DNA of 64,000 nucleotides from Nitrospirillum sp034427435 (GCF_034427435.1 NZ_JAXQNP010000002.1:1302001-1366000); one strand, 5' to 3'; positions 7,898-16,088 are shown, counted from the stretch's first letter. Translations and numbers: made by a program. The notes: generated from the letters alone by a model not told the origin.

Positions 7898-8064
7898 GTC
7901 GGTGTGATCGCGGCTCTTAGGGCTATGGCGGCATCCTCGATAGCTCGCCTGGTGCTGTCCAGCGTCTCCGCCGCCAGGTCCGCATTGCGGCCCTGGTTAT
8001 GATCGTGGTGCCACGGATAGCCAGCCGGGGCGCGGTTGCCCTGGCACCCACAGAGAGTTAGACT

Positions 8065-8397
8065 GTGACCGACGCGACTTTTGATGGCCCGAACATGACC
8101 GCCGCCGCCGCTGCCACTACCGAAGCCGAAGCCTCCTTGTTGCGGATGCTGCGTGACAGCGAAAAGCTGCAAGCCGAGCGCGACAAGCTGGCGGCCGAAC
8201 AGCTGAAGCTGCAAGCCGAACAGAACAAGCTGGCGGCCGAAGCGCTCAAGATGGCGTCTGAGGAAGCCAAGTTGCGGGCGGAAACCAATAAGCTGGCCCG
8301 TGACAAGGCCCTTGCGCCGTGGGTGCTGAGCGCGGCGGTTCTGGGCGGGATACTTTCCGCCTTAGCCGGCACGGTGGCCAAGCACATTTGGCCGTAA
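8065..8397 (+). CDS. Coiled-coil protein with C-terminal membrane anchor
   Basis: 110 aa. Residues 30-80 are a charged heptad-like array built on repeats of KLAAE and KLQAE. A hydrophobic segment (WVLSAAVLGGILSALAG, about residues 86-102) and the tail KHIWP follow. This predicts a tail-anchored coiled coil, a layout seen in phage spanin- or holin-associated proteins and in colicin-like accessory proteins; the exact role is unknown. GTG 8065 or ATG 8095 could start it. A strong terminator follows at once. A decayed second copy of the C-terminal anchor lies at 11326-11397. Confidence 0.55.
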   Translation: MTDATFDGPNMTAAAAATTEAEASLLRMLRDSEKLQAERDKLAAEQLKLQAEQNKLAAEALKMASEEAKLRAETNKLARDKALAPWVLSAAVLGGILSALAGTVAKHIWP

Positions 8398-8399
8398 TC

Positions 8400-8435
8400 A
8401 AAAACCCCCGCCAGAGCGATCCGGCGGGGGTTTTT
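8400..8435 (+). terminator. Rho-independent terminator
   Basis: A run of A, then CCCCCGCC (8405-8412), paired with GGCGGGGG (8423-8430) and followed by TTTTT (8431-8435). It lies 3 nt after the stop of the coiled-coil gene. The A-run on the left also makes it a plausible terminator for minus-strand transcripts. Confidence 0.85.
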
Positions 8436-8673
8436 CATGAGCTACCGCCATTGGGCGCAAAACATCCCTGGCCTGCGCGAGCCAGGGGGCGGGGGCGCCT
8501 CCCCAAACCTGGGGGCTGAGTAGCAGCGGAACAGAAAACCGACATAAGCCCAGATCAACAACATCCTGATGCGCTCCGGGTGTCGCTACCGACCCAGCTA
8601 ATTCGAGCCGGGAATCAACATAATCTCGCGTAGGGGCGCCCCTAGTTGCGGATCAACATATCAGTTATATTGC

Positions 8674-8874
8674 TCAACCCGAAACGTAGCGCCACTTTTG
8701 GGCTGCCGTTACGGTCCACCAACCAATCTCGGTCGCCGTATCTCCGTCATCGAGAAAGCGAAAATTCGCTTTAAAACCAAAGCCATCGTCGGTAATCGCT
8801 TCCACGCGAAGCTGTCGGGTCCGACCGTCAAAATCGGCCTCCCAAATCTGACCAACGGCAAAACTTACTGGCAT
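8674..8874 (-). CDS. Small hypothetical protein, possibly beta-barrel
   Basis: 66 aa from ATG 8874, chosen because AGGAGGAGG lies about 8 nt upstream on the minus strand. The sequence (VGQIWEADFDGRTRQLRVEA, then GWWTVTAAQKWRYVSG) alternates hydrophobic and polar residues like a small SH3-type fold common among short phage proteins. No function assigned. Confidence 0.55.
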   Translation of the reverse strand: MPVSFAVGQIWEADFDGRTRQLRVEAITDDGFGFKANFRFLDDGDTATEIGWWTVTAAQKWRYVSG

Positions 8875-9006
8875 CGTTTGGCCTCCTCCTGCTGACCAAC
8901 CCAAAATAGGGCTGATTGACCATCGTTATAAGTTGGTGTGCGAAAGCGCGCATCCAAGTAAGGCAAGGCTATGCGGCGGCAGGAACGCGAAAGGGACGCG
9001 GGCCGC

Positions 9007-9195
9007 TTAGCAGCAGCGGAATAGAAAGTCCGACTCAGAACTCGTCATCGGTAAGAGCCGTGCCGGCTCGTAGTGGCCGCAGCTCGCCGCGCGATTGATG
9101 ACGGTCTTTTTGTCCATGCCGAAGCTGCGGGCCATTTCCGCGACGTAGGCGGCAGCGATGAACAGGTCAAGCCGGGTGATCGGTTCGCGGCTCAT
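9007..9195 (-). CDS. Small hypothetical protein, third gene of an island operon
   Basis: 62 aa from ATG 9195, which overlaps the stop of the preceding gene (ATGA). The middle (FIAAAYVAEMARSFGMDKKT) could be a helix-turn-helix-like pair, and the protein ends SDFLFRCC. The last 23 bp of the gene are echoed, degenerate, at 8521-8543, suggesting an old partial duplication. Function unknown. Confidence 0.45.
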   Translation of the reverse strand: MSREPITRLDLFIAAAYVAEMARSFGMDKKTVINRAASCGHYEPARLLPMTSSESDFLFRCC

Positions 9196-9419
9196 GCTGC
9201 TGTCCCTGTGCTGGGCGCGCTGTTCGGGATGCTGGCCAGCAGGTCCGTTGCCGCTAGCCGATAGGCGTGCTTGATCATGCCCATGTCCCATGGGTCGTTG
9301 CGGTTCAGGGCTTCCCAAGCGGGTCGCCCGGCCACCTTGGCGCGGTTCGCCTCATAGATTTCCCGCGCCTTCGCCTCGATCCGGTTTGCCACCGGGGCGG
9401 GGGTGTTGGTCAGGGCCAC
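9192..9419 (-). CDS. Small hypothetical protein, second gene of an island operon
   Basis: About 75 aa from GTG 9419, with a G-rich ribosome site (GGGGGCTG) just upstream at the end of the previous gene. It is a largely helical, charged protein (RIEAKAREIYEANRAKVAG) followed by WDMGMIKHAYRLAATDLL. It overlaps the downstream gene by 4 nt. No family recognised. Confidence 0.5.
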   Translation of the reverse strand: MALTNTPAPVANRIEAKAREIYEANRAKVAGRPAWEALNRNDPWDMGMIKHAYRLAATDLLASIPNSAPSTGTAA

Positions 9420-9421
9420 GA

Positions 9422-9946
9422 TCAGCCCCCAGACCGCAAAGCGCGCAGGGCCTGCGTCAGGTAGCCGGCGGGGCCAGGGATGGGCAGTTCTTCCCGGTTG
9501 TCCTGTTCGGGAACCGGCTTGGCGATCAGGTCGACGCTGTAGCGTTGCCCGGCGGGCGCACCCATCGCCACCAGCACGCGGCCCCACGCGGCGGCATCCC
9601 GATTCCCCAGGCGGGTGATAAGGTCCGCCTCGCCTTCCTCATAGGAACCGCCAGCCAGGGCCGACGCGAGGGCGCGCAGATCGTCGCCGACACGCCCCGC
9701 CAGCCAGTCCATGCGGTCGGCGTCGTAACTGCCGCCTTCCTGGATATTCAGGTAATTGGTCAGGGCGGGAACCATAAGCCCCACATCACGGGCGCGGGCC
9801 TTGACGCGGCCTTCCTGTAAATCTTCAACGAAAGAGGCGACTAGGAAGCGGCGCACCCACTCAAGACGCTGTTCGATTTTGAGGCTACTGGCGCCGAACA
9901 AGGCTTGCGCCACCTGATCACGACGGGCAACGGCGATGTCTTGCAT
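9422..9946 (-). CDS. Hypothetical protein, first gene of an island operon
   Basis: 174 aa, predicted mostly helical, beginning MQDIAVARRDQVAQALFG. No catalytic motif or membrane segment is visible. It heads a three-gene minus-strand operon (9946 to 9007) with near-zero gaps, read away from the AT-rich control region at 9950-10384. Confidence 0.55.
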   Translation of the reverse strand: MQDIAVARRDQVAQALFGASSLKIEQRLEWVRRFLVASFVEDLQEGRVKARARDVGLMVPALTNYLNIQEGGSYDADRMDWLAGRVGDDLRALASALAGGSYEEGEADLITRLGNRDAAAWGRVLVAMGAPAGQRYSVDLIAKPVPEQDNREELPIPGPAGYLTQALRALRSGG

Positions 9947-9949
9947 TTT

Positions 9950-10384
9950 ACTATCTCATCCCTTGCGTTGGGGCGTTCCGATAGCCCGGAATATCTGCCG
10001 CTAGAACAGGATAGTAAACGGTAGTTGGTGGGAGAAATCGGGAGGTCTCCCCGATAATAAGATTTATGGAAAAAGCAAGCAAAAACCGCAGGCGATAACG
10101 GGTGTATTCGGGAGTTATGGAGTTATGCCAGCAATATCAATGTGATAACGCTGTAACGCTTTTTGGCGCAAAATATATATATACACACATATATGATCAT
10201 GTCCCGAGAGACACACATATAGGTACAGTCACTTATATATGAATATGAATATGTTATAGTGTTATAAGTGTTATAACCCCTGGATTTCTGCGGCTTTCAG
10301 CCATAACGCATTTATAACGGGTGTTATCGGGAGGTATGGCGACTAGAGACTGACGCACCAGCGGCGCCCCTGTACTGTGCGCCC
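9950..10384. promoter_or_regulatory. AT-rich divergent control region with repeats
   Basis: A 435-bp gene-free stretch, strikingly AT-rich for this genome, between divergent genes. A 26-bp direct repeat starting ATAACGGGTGT occurs at 10095-10120 and 10314-10339 (23/26 identical). An imperfect palindrome, ATCGGGAG/CTCCCCGAT, is at 10037-10055. TATA-rich tracts run at 10171-10195 and 10233-10255, and tandem GTTATA(A/G) units lie at 10253-10278. Such a region could hold divergent promoters with repressor sites, or a replication origin. Confidence 0.55.
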
Positions 10385-11011
10385 ATGCTTCAAATCGACG
10401 TTTCATCCAGCATTGACCAAGCCGTCAGTCTGCTGCGGGCCTTCGACCCCGAACAGCTTCCCTATGCCGTGGCCCTGGCCCTGACCAACACGGCCAAGGA
10501 TGCGCAAGAGGCGGTACGCGCCAGCATGCCGGCCCATTTCACCCTGCGCCGTGATTGGGTGGTGCAAGGTATCCGCATCGTGCCCGCCACCAAGCAACTG
10601 CCCGTGGCCATGGTCTACAGCCGTGACCAGTTCATGGCGTTGCAGGAAACCGGCGGCTTGAAGATACCGCACGGGAAGCACATCGCTATTCCCCTGCCAG
10701 CTGTGCGGCCGACGCCCACGGCGCTGATCGCCAAGGATGACTTGCCGCGCAACATCCTGCCCACCCTGCGGGCCAAGGGTGGCGGGCTTACCGCCGTGGT
10801 CACGATGAAGAACGGCCACAAGTTCATCGCGCGCCTTCGCAACGGCGCGGGCAAGGGCAACCGGCTTGACCTGCTGTACTACCTGGTAGACGACGCGACC
10901 CTAAAGCCGCGCCTGGGGTTGGAAGACATCACGCGAAAGGTGGTGGATAGGCGGTTCGTCCAGCACCTGGACGCGGCGCTGACCCAGGCCATGAGGACGG
11001 CACGGCGATAG
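10385..11011 (+). CDS. Phage minor-tail/virion-morphogenesis-like protein
   Basis: 208 aa. The pattern ALTNTAKDAQEAVRASMPAH, FTLRRDWVVQGIRI and later FMALQETGGLK with PHGKHIAIPLPAVR is typical of a family of phage structural proteins encoded near tail genes. It is alone here: no portal, capsid or tail neighbours are present, so the island may be a remnant or a satellite. It follows the AT-rich control region directly. No ribosome site stands out. Confidence 0.6.
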   Translation: MLQIDVSSSIDQAVSLLRAFDPEQLPYAVALALTNTAKDAQEAVRASMPAHFTLRRDWVVQGIRIVPATKQLPVAMVYSRDQFMALQETGGLKIPHGKHIAIPLPAVRPTPTALIAKDDLPRNILPTLRAKGGGLTAVVTMKNGHKFIARLRNGAGKGNRLDLLYYLVDDATLKPRLGLEDITRKVVDRRFVQHLDAALTQAMRTARR

Positions 11012-11254
11012 CCCGATTTCCGGGCCGTGGAATGCGGTGTGGCTTCGGCCGCTACTCCCCCAGCGGGCATGTCGTCAGAAAGATTCCACCGGCCACGGGA
11101 CGGGCGATGCGGGCATGTGTCGCCCGCCACCCACCCCAGGGCCTGCGGGTCCCTTCCGGGGGCACCCCCTATCGAGGGTAACGCGCCACCCCCGGGGTTC
11201 CGCTAGGTATCGGCGGGAGGTTTGGTTAAGTCTGTGGGTTGTCGGAGGTTCCAC

Positions 11255-11320
11255 ATGAAGATGATATTCATGTGGCTTCTGGTTTGGGGCGCGGTTATCC
11301 CGATGGCGGTAGAGGCTTAA
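11255..11320 (+). CDS. Possible 21-aa hydrophobic peptide
   Basis: A 21-codon frame from ATG 11255 with a perfect GGAGG (11244-11248) 6 nt upstream. The peptide (MKMIFMWLLVWGAVIPMAVE plus A) is one hydrophobic span with an AxA-like end. It could be a single-span small membrane peptide, a leader, or the signal-peptide stub of a lost gene, since a remnant of the 8065-8397 gene follows 5 nt later. Very short, so low confidence. Confidence 0.35.
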   Translation: MKMIFMWLLVWGAVIPMAVEA

Positions 11321-11325
11321 ACTAA

Positions 11326-11397
11326 GGGGGTGCCGCAGTTGTTGGCAGCGTCATCGCTACCCTCTTGGCCGACGTGCTGAGGCACATCTGGCCGTAA
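11326..11397 (+). pseudogene. Remnant of the coiled-coil/anchor gene C terminus
   Basis: A frame without a start encodes GGAAVVGSVIATLLADVLRH and ends IWP-stop, matching the membrane anchor and tail of the 8065-8397 product (GILSALAGTVAKHIWP-stop). The flanking DNA also matches: GGCCGTAATCA crosses both stops, and the GCGATCCGG of the terminator loop and stem reappears at 11412-11420. The coiled-coil part is missing. A decayed tandem-type duplication. Confidence 0.55.
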
Positions 11398-11536
11398 TCA
11401 CAACCCCAAGGGCGATCCGGTGCGGCGAGATGAACGGCCTCCGTTCGCCTTTATCCGCTTATTTTTAGGGGATAGATTAGGGGACGGGCGTCGTGTATGC
11501 GCAAAATTCCTAGGGTTTCTGGGCATGAGTGGCGGA

Positions 11537-11550
11537 CACCCTCTCCGCCA
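11537..11550 (+). other. tRNA-Ser 3'-end-like sequence, possible att relic
   Basis: CACCCTCTCCGCCA at 11537-11550 matches the usual 3' end of bacterial tRNA-Ser (T-arm/acceptor strand plus CCA). No tRNA body precedes it. Many integrative elements recombine into tRNA-Ser 3' ends and leave this segment as one att copy. The same bases also pair with TGGCGGA (11530-11536) as a hairpin, so chance is possible. Confidence 0.3.
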
Positions 11551-11611
11551 TTTCCTGATAAGCACCGATATCCCCACCGACATAGCGGCGGCTTGCTTGC
11601 CGATACCCTGG

Positions 11612-11905
11612 TTAGGCTGGCGATACACTGGCGGTTTCACCGTGCTGATCGCGCCCGCAATATCGGCAAACGTTGGCGTCGGCCTTTATCAGTTCGGCGC
11701 AATGGGGGCATTTCTTCATCCCACTGTCCAGTTGCCGCTGCTCGACTTCCGCGACATTCGGCGAAATCAGCAGGGAATGGATCAAGGCGACGATGAAGAT
11801 CGCAGCCCCGTAAAGCCACCAAAGGAAAAATGAGCGGCCTTTACTGTGGGCGATGTAGCCGGGAATGATGCCGAGCAAAGCGGCGATCACGAGCATTTCA
11901 AACAT
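11612..11905 (-). CDS. Membrane protein with C-terminal zinc ribbon
   Basis: 97 aa. There are two N-terminal hydrophobic segments (MLVIAALLGIIPGYIA and FFLWWLYGAAIFIVALI). A C-terminal zinc ribbon of the pattern CPHCAELIK, then CRYCGRD eleven residues after the second Cys, is common in small bacterial membrane proteins. It is read toward the island interior and lies 9 nt downstream of the next minus-strand gene. Function unknown. Confidence 0.65.
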   Translation of the reverse strand: MFEMLVIAALLGIIPGYIAHSKGRSFFLWWLYGAAIFIVALIHSLLISPNVAEVEQRQLDSGMKKCPHCAELIKADANVCRYCGRDQHGETASVSPA

Positions 11906-11914
11906 ATTGACGTC

Positions 11915-12241
11915 CTATCTGTCGAATTCCTTGCCATCGGTGGAAACCGTGTACAGCCATTTGCTGTAGGGAAGGCGAAGGTAGATGGTTGCGTTTTGGG
12001 CAACGGTGCCCAGCAGCATGCTGCGGCATAGCAGGCTGACGCCACCTTGAACGCGATCACACATCGCGTCGGCGCTGTCGATGAACTGCATCTTGTTCAG
12101 CCTGGAAATAATCAGGGTTTTCCCGTCAGGGATGGCGCCAATAGGCTGGATCACGAATATTGTTATCTGTGTGCATAAGATGGCGATGATCAGGAAAAGG
12201 ACTGTCACGCCCCCAAGGATAACGGCTTTCTTTTTATTCAT
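11915..12241 (-). CDS. Hypothetical membrane-anchored protein
   Basis: 108 aa with a basic start (MNKKK) and one N-terminal hydrophobic helix (AVILGGVTVLFLIIAILC), so anchored or exported. The rest is presumably periplasmic and contains two Cys that could pair. It is the last gene before core-type sequence. The following 281 bp (12242-12522) holds no convincing gene or RNA and may contain the island boundary. Confidence 0.55.
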   Translation of the reverse strand: MNKKKAVILGGVTVLFLIIAILCTQITIFVIQPIGAIPDGKTLIISRLNKMQFIDSADAMCDRVQGGVSLLCRSMLLGTVAQNATIYLRLPYSKWLYTVSTDGKEFDR

Positions 12242-12522
12242 TTGTCCCGATACCTCCGCGACTTATGGCGCGCTTATCGGAACATACGCAGAACGAAGAG
12301 TCAACGGGCATTCTCGTTATGGGTGTGTGGTGGGCCGTTTCACCAAGAAAGGCGCGTATCGTTGCAATGCGGTGCGCGCAGGTGCTCCCGAGCGCCAGCG
12401 GGTCCCGGTCTACCGGAGCACGGGCAGCCGAGAGTCGGCGGGCGGGGCATCTCCACCCAAAGTCCATCCTGTCTTCCCCCGCCATCCGCGCCATGCTGTC
12501 ACCCCAACAGGGGAGGATGCTC

Positions 12523-13026
12523 ATGGGCAGGGTGCTGGCGGGATTGGCGTTGGTGATGCTGCTGCTGGCGGCGGGCCGGGTCGGTGCCGCGCCAACGGGG
12601 GCCCCGGCCACGGCGGTGTTCGACGTGCAGTTCGTCAACAGCTCGCCGGCCGACACCACGGCGGAGGAAACGGCGCGGGTGGCGCGGCTGGGGGTGGCCT
12701 TGCGGGCGGCGCTGGCGCAATCGGGGCGCTACGCCGTGGTGGACATGACGCCCTGGGCGGCCACGCTGGCGGCGAAGCCCGCCCCGCGCGATTGCCCACC
12801 CTGCGCCCTGGAGATCGCCACCCGAGCGGGGGCGACCGTGGCCGTGTTCGCCTGGGTGCAGAAGGTCAGCAACCTGATCCTGAACCTGAACATCAGCATC
12901 CGCGACGCCGCCACCGGCCAGGTCCTGAAGGGCGGCAGCGTCGACATCCGCGGCAACACGGACGAGTCCTGGGACCGGGGCCTGAAGTTCCTGCTGCAGG
13001 AGCATGTGTTTGAGGAGGGGCGGTAG
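12523..13026 (+). CDS. DUF2380-type exported protein
   Basis: 167 aa with a signal peptide (MGRVLAGLALVMLLLAAG, cleaved after VGA). The mature part (FDVQFVNSSP, SGRYAVVDM, CPPCALEIA and VFAWVQKVSNLILNLNI) matches DUF2380 proteins of proteobacteria, periplasmic and of unknown function. GGGGAGG at 12510-12516 fixes the start at ATG 12523 (6-nt spacing) rather than ATG 12493 or 12517. It converges on the peptidase gene with a 3-nt gap. Confidence 0.7.
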   Translation: MGRVLAGLALVMLLLAAGRVGAAPTGAPATAVFDVQFVNSSPADTTAEETARVARLGVALRAALAQSGRYAVVDMTPWAATLAAKPAPRDCPPCALEIATRAGATVAVFAWVQKVSNLILNLNISIRDAATGQVLKGGSVDIRGNTDESWDRGLKFLLQEHVFEEGR

Positions 13027-13029
13027 GGC

Positions 13030-14310
13030 TCACACCGGCTGGTCGATGGACGTGGCCAGCGGGGTGAACAGCGCCGGCCCCGTTTCCGTCATGTGCCAGC
13101 AATCCTCCAGCCGGATGCCGAACTCGCCAGGGATGTAGATCCCGGGCTCATCGGAGAAGCACATGCCGGGCTCCAGCGGCGTGGCGTCGCTCAGCACCAG
13201 GTAGGGGGATTCGTGGCCGTCCAGGCCGATGCCATGGCCGGTGCGGTGCGACAGGCCGGGCAGGCGATAACCGGGACCCCAGCCTTCCCCCTCGTAATAC
13301 CGGCGCACCGCCTTGTCGATGTCCCCCACCGGAATGCCTGGCTTGGCGGTTTCCAGCGCGATCTCCTGCCCGCGCTTCACCGTGTTCCACACCGCGCGCT
13401 GGCGGGCGCTGGGGGTGCCGAAGACCCAGGTGCGGGAAATGTCGGATTGATAGCCGTGCACGGCGCAGCCGCAGTCGAGCAGCACGGTGGAGCCGTCCCG
13501 CACCACCTCCGGCTGGAGGGAGCCATGGGGATAGGCGCTGGCCTCGTTCAGCAGCACCAGGGAGAATTCTGGCCGCCCGCCCAGGGCCGCCGTGGCGGTG
13601 TCCACCAGGGCGGCGATGTCGGCCGCGCGCATGCCCGGCCGCACATGGGCATGGGCGTAGCGCAGGGCCGCCAGCGTCACCGCGTTGGCCACCTGCATCA
13701 GGGCCAGTTCCGCCGGCGACTTGTGCATGCGGCAGGCCCGCACCAGATCGTCGCCGGACACCAAGTCATAGTCCTTGGTCACCTGGCGGATGCCGTCGAT
13801 GATGAAAAAGCGGGTGGTGGGCTCCACCGCCACCGTCCCCTTCGTGGCGCCACCCCCAGGGGCCGCTGTGATGTCTTTCAGCGCCTGGGCCAGACGCTGA
13901 AAGGGGCTTTCGTGCTCCTGCCAGGCGCGGACATCGCCGCCCACCTGCAGGGTTTCGCGCACCGACGGTTCCTCGAACGCCGGGGTCACCACGATGACCG
14001 GCCCCTGGGCTGGAATCAGGGCGGCGGTGGTGCGTTCGGAACGGTGCCAGCGGATGCCGGTGAAATACTCCAGGCTGGACCCGGATTCGACCAGGAAGGC
14101 GACGATGCCGCGCCGCGCCATCAGGTTCTGCAGCTTGGCGATGCGGGCCTGCCGCTCCTCCGCCGCGATGGGCTTGGCGCCCGTCGTCAGGGAGGTTAGG
14201 GTGGTGAGGTCGCCGGTGGCGGCCCTGGCCCCCCTGGTGCCGGCGGTGACGGCCGGGACCGATAGGGGCAGGGCGGAGGCGGCGGCGAGGAAGTGGCGGC
14301 GGCTGACCAT
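13030..14310 (-). CDS. M24-family metallopeptidase (Xaa-Pro aminopeptidase type)
   Basis: 426 aa. A Tat-like leader (SRRHFLAAASALPL) is followed by an N-terminal creatinase-type domain and the pita-bread catalytic domain. The five metal ligands are in place: LLDCG (~277), QSDISRTW (~290), GHGIG (~358), SDEPGIYIP (~385), RLEDC (~402). The family hydrolyses N-terminal X-Pro bonds with two metal ions. The Tat leader predicts export of a folded enzyme to the periplasm. ATG 14310 is chosen because it starts the leader; a longer frame from 14379 adds an unlikely basic extension. Confidence 0.85.
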   Translation of the reverse strand: MVSRRHFLAAASALPLSVPAVTAGTRGARAATGDLTTLTSLTTGAKPIAAEERQARIAKLQNLMARRGIVAFLVESGSSLEYFTGIRWHRSERTTAALIPAQGPVIVVTPAFEEPSVRETLQVGGDVRAWQEHESPFQRLAQALKDITAAPGGGATKGTVAVEPTTRFFIIDGIRQVTKDYDLVSGDDLVRACRMHKSPAELALMQVANAVTLAALRYAHAHVRPGMRAADIAALVDTATAALGGRPEFSLVLLNEASAYPHGSLQPEVVRDGSTVLLDCGCAVHGYQSDISRTWVFGTPSARQRAVWNTVKRGQEIALETAKPGIPVGDIDKAVRRYYEGEGWGPGYRLPGLSHRTGHGIGLDGHESPYLVLSDATPLEPGMCFSDEPGIYIPGEFGIRLEDCWHMTETGPALFTPLATSIDQPV

Positions 14311-14422
14311 GGCAAGGCTGTCCCGGATGGTTTCGCGCCGGCCCTTCGGCGGCCAGCGGTTCGCCCATCGTCCTATCACAGCGGGCCCGCCCTTTCCCCC
14401 GCCTTTGGCGGAAAGACGCGTG

Positions 14423-15097
14423 TTACGCGCCCGCGGCCCTGGCCGTCATATAGGCGCGCAGGCCCTCCTCCATCTCATCCCACACCCGCGCCAGAGCGGG
14501 GCTTTCACGCAAGCCTTGGGCGTAGCCGGCCACGGCGGCGTGGCGGTCCAGCAGGTGGCCGCGGCCGGAAAAGCGCATCAACCCTTCCAGGGTGTAGCGC
14601 ACCGGCGTCAGCCACACATCGGCGGTGGTCACCCGCCCGCCGAAGGCGAAGGGGCCGCGCGCCGTGTCGTCGGCCAGCAGGCCGTTCAACTGGCCCAGGC
14701 CCATGTCCAGCTTGGCCAACTGCGCCTGGATGGCGGCCTCATCCGGGGTCTTGCTGTCGAACAGGCCGAACAGCGGGAAGGTTTCCCGCATCACGTACTG
14801 GTCGGCCACGGCGGTCAGCAGGCGCACCCGCGCGCCGTCCACCGGGTCGGCGGGGCGCAGGGGGATGGCCGGGAAGGCATCCTCCAGATACTCCACGATC
14901 ACCCCCGATTCCGGGATGGACCGGCCGTCGTCCAGCACCAGCACGGGCACCCGCACCATGGGGTTCAGCGCCCGGAAGGCGGGGGAGGTGCGCCAGTCCT
15001 CCGGTGGGGTTAGGATGTCGATGGCCAAGTCCTTGGCATAGATCGCGCCCCGGGCGCGGGCGGCGAAGGGCGACAGGGCCAGGGAATAGAGTTTCAT
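14423..15097 (-). CDS. Glutathione S-transferase family protein
   Basis: 224 aa. The N-terminal thioredoxin-like half starts MKLYSLALSPFAARARG and carries the GST signatures VRVPVLVLDDG and IPESGVIVEYLED; the C-terminal half is all-helical. GSTs conjugate glutathione to electrophiles or reduce them. It is divergent from the AraC-type regulator, with under 100 nt between starts, so it is a plausible target of that regulator. Confidence 0.85.
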   Translation of the reverse strand: MKLYSLALSPFAARARGAIYAKDLAIDILTPPEDWRTSPAFRALNPMVRVPVLVLDDGRSIPESGVIVEYLEDAFPAIPLRPADPVDGARVRLLTAVADQYVMRETFPLFGLFDSKTPDEAAIQAQLAKLDMGLGQLNGLLADDTARGPFAFGGRVTTADVWLTPVRYTLEGLMRFSGRGHLLDRHAAVAGYAQGLRESPALARVWDEMEEGLRAYMTARAAGA

Positions 15098-15188
15098 GGC
15101 GGCTCTCCACGGGGAAGGGGATGGCCGGAACGATAGCCTTGAGGGAGACCGTGGGCTTGGAAAAACGCGACAGCCGGAAGGAAAGCTC

Positions 15189-16088
15189 GTGCATCCCGTG
15201 ACGGCGGCGCCCAAGGGGGTGCTGGCGCCCGGCGCGGCGGCGCAGCGCTTCCGCCTGGGCCGCTACCTGCCGTCCCCTGATATGGCCCCGGATTTGGCGG
15301 CGGTGGTGGAGCATTACTGGGTGGTGGCCTGGGACCTGACCGGGCAGCCGCCCTATGTCCAGCGCACACTGCCCTATCCCGCCGTGAACCTGGTGTTCGA
15401 GCGCGGCCGCTCCGCCGTCTACGGCCCCATGCACGGCATCTTCGCCTATGAATTGCGCGATGCCGGGCGGGTGCTGGGCATCCGCTTCCGCCCCGCCGGC
15501 TTTCGCGCCCTGGTGGATGCCCCACTCAGCACGCTGGTCGACCGCGTCCTGCCGCTGGAGGCCGTGCTGGGTCACCTGACCCCGGCGACCGCGGCGGCGG
15601 CGGAGGCGGCGGTTCTGGCCGCCGCCGATGACGCCGGCATGGTGGCGGTGGCCGAGACCCTGCTGCGCCAGGGGTTGAGGGCGGCCCCCGCCCAGGTGGA
15701 GGAGGTCAACCGCCTGGTGGCGCTGATCGAGGCTGACCGGGAGATTTTGCGGGTGGACGATCTGGTCGCGCGCTCCGGCCTGGGCGTGCGCGCGTTGCAG
15801 CGCCTGTTCGCCGACCTGGTGGGCATGACGCCCAAATGGGTCATCCGCCGCGCCCGCCTGCATGAGGCGGCGCACCGGTTGGCCCAAGAGGAGCGGGACC
15901 AGAAAGGGCGGGACCAGAAGGGGCGCGCTGGCGGCGCGGCGCTGGACCTGACGACATTGGCCCAGGATCTGGGGTATTTCGATCACGCCCATTTCACCCA
16001 TGATTTCAAACAGGTCATCGGCCAGTCCCCCTCCGCCTACCGCGAGGACTGCGCCCGGAAAACCGCCGAAGGGAAACCGCATCCATGA
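15189..16088 (+). CDS. AraC-family transcriptional regulator
   Basis: 299 aa. An N-terminal effector-type domain (QRTLPYPAVNLVFERG) is followed by a C-terminal AraC double HTH: LVARSGLGVRALQRLFADLV, GMTPKWVIRRARLHEAA and GYFDHAHFTHDFKQVIG. GTG 15189 is preferred since GGAAGGAAA lies just before it and the upstream in-frame stretch has no family match. A short internal direct repeat (RDQKGRDQKGR) sits between the two HTH units. It overlaps lspA by 4 nt (ATGA). Confidence 0.8.
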   Translation: MHPVTAAPKGVLAPGAAAQRFRLGRYLPSPDMAPDLAAVVEHYWVVAWDLTGQPPYVQRTLPYPAVNLVFERGRSAVYGPMHGIFAYELRDAGRVLGIRFRPAGFRALVDAPLSTLVDRVLPLEAVLGHLTPATAAAAEAAVLAAADDAGMVAVAETLLRQGLRAAPAQVEEVNRLVALIEADREILRVDDLVARSGLGVRALQRLFADLVGMTPKWVIRRARLHEAAHRLAQEERDQKGRDQKGRAGGAALDLTTLAQDLGYFDHAHFTHDFKQVIGQSPSAYREDCARKTAEGKPHP

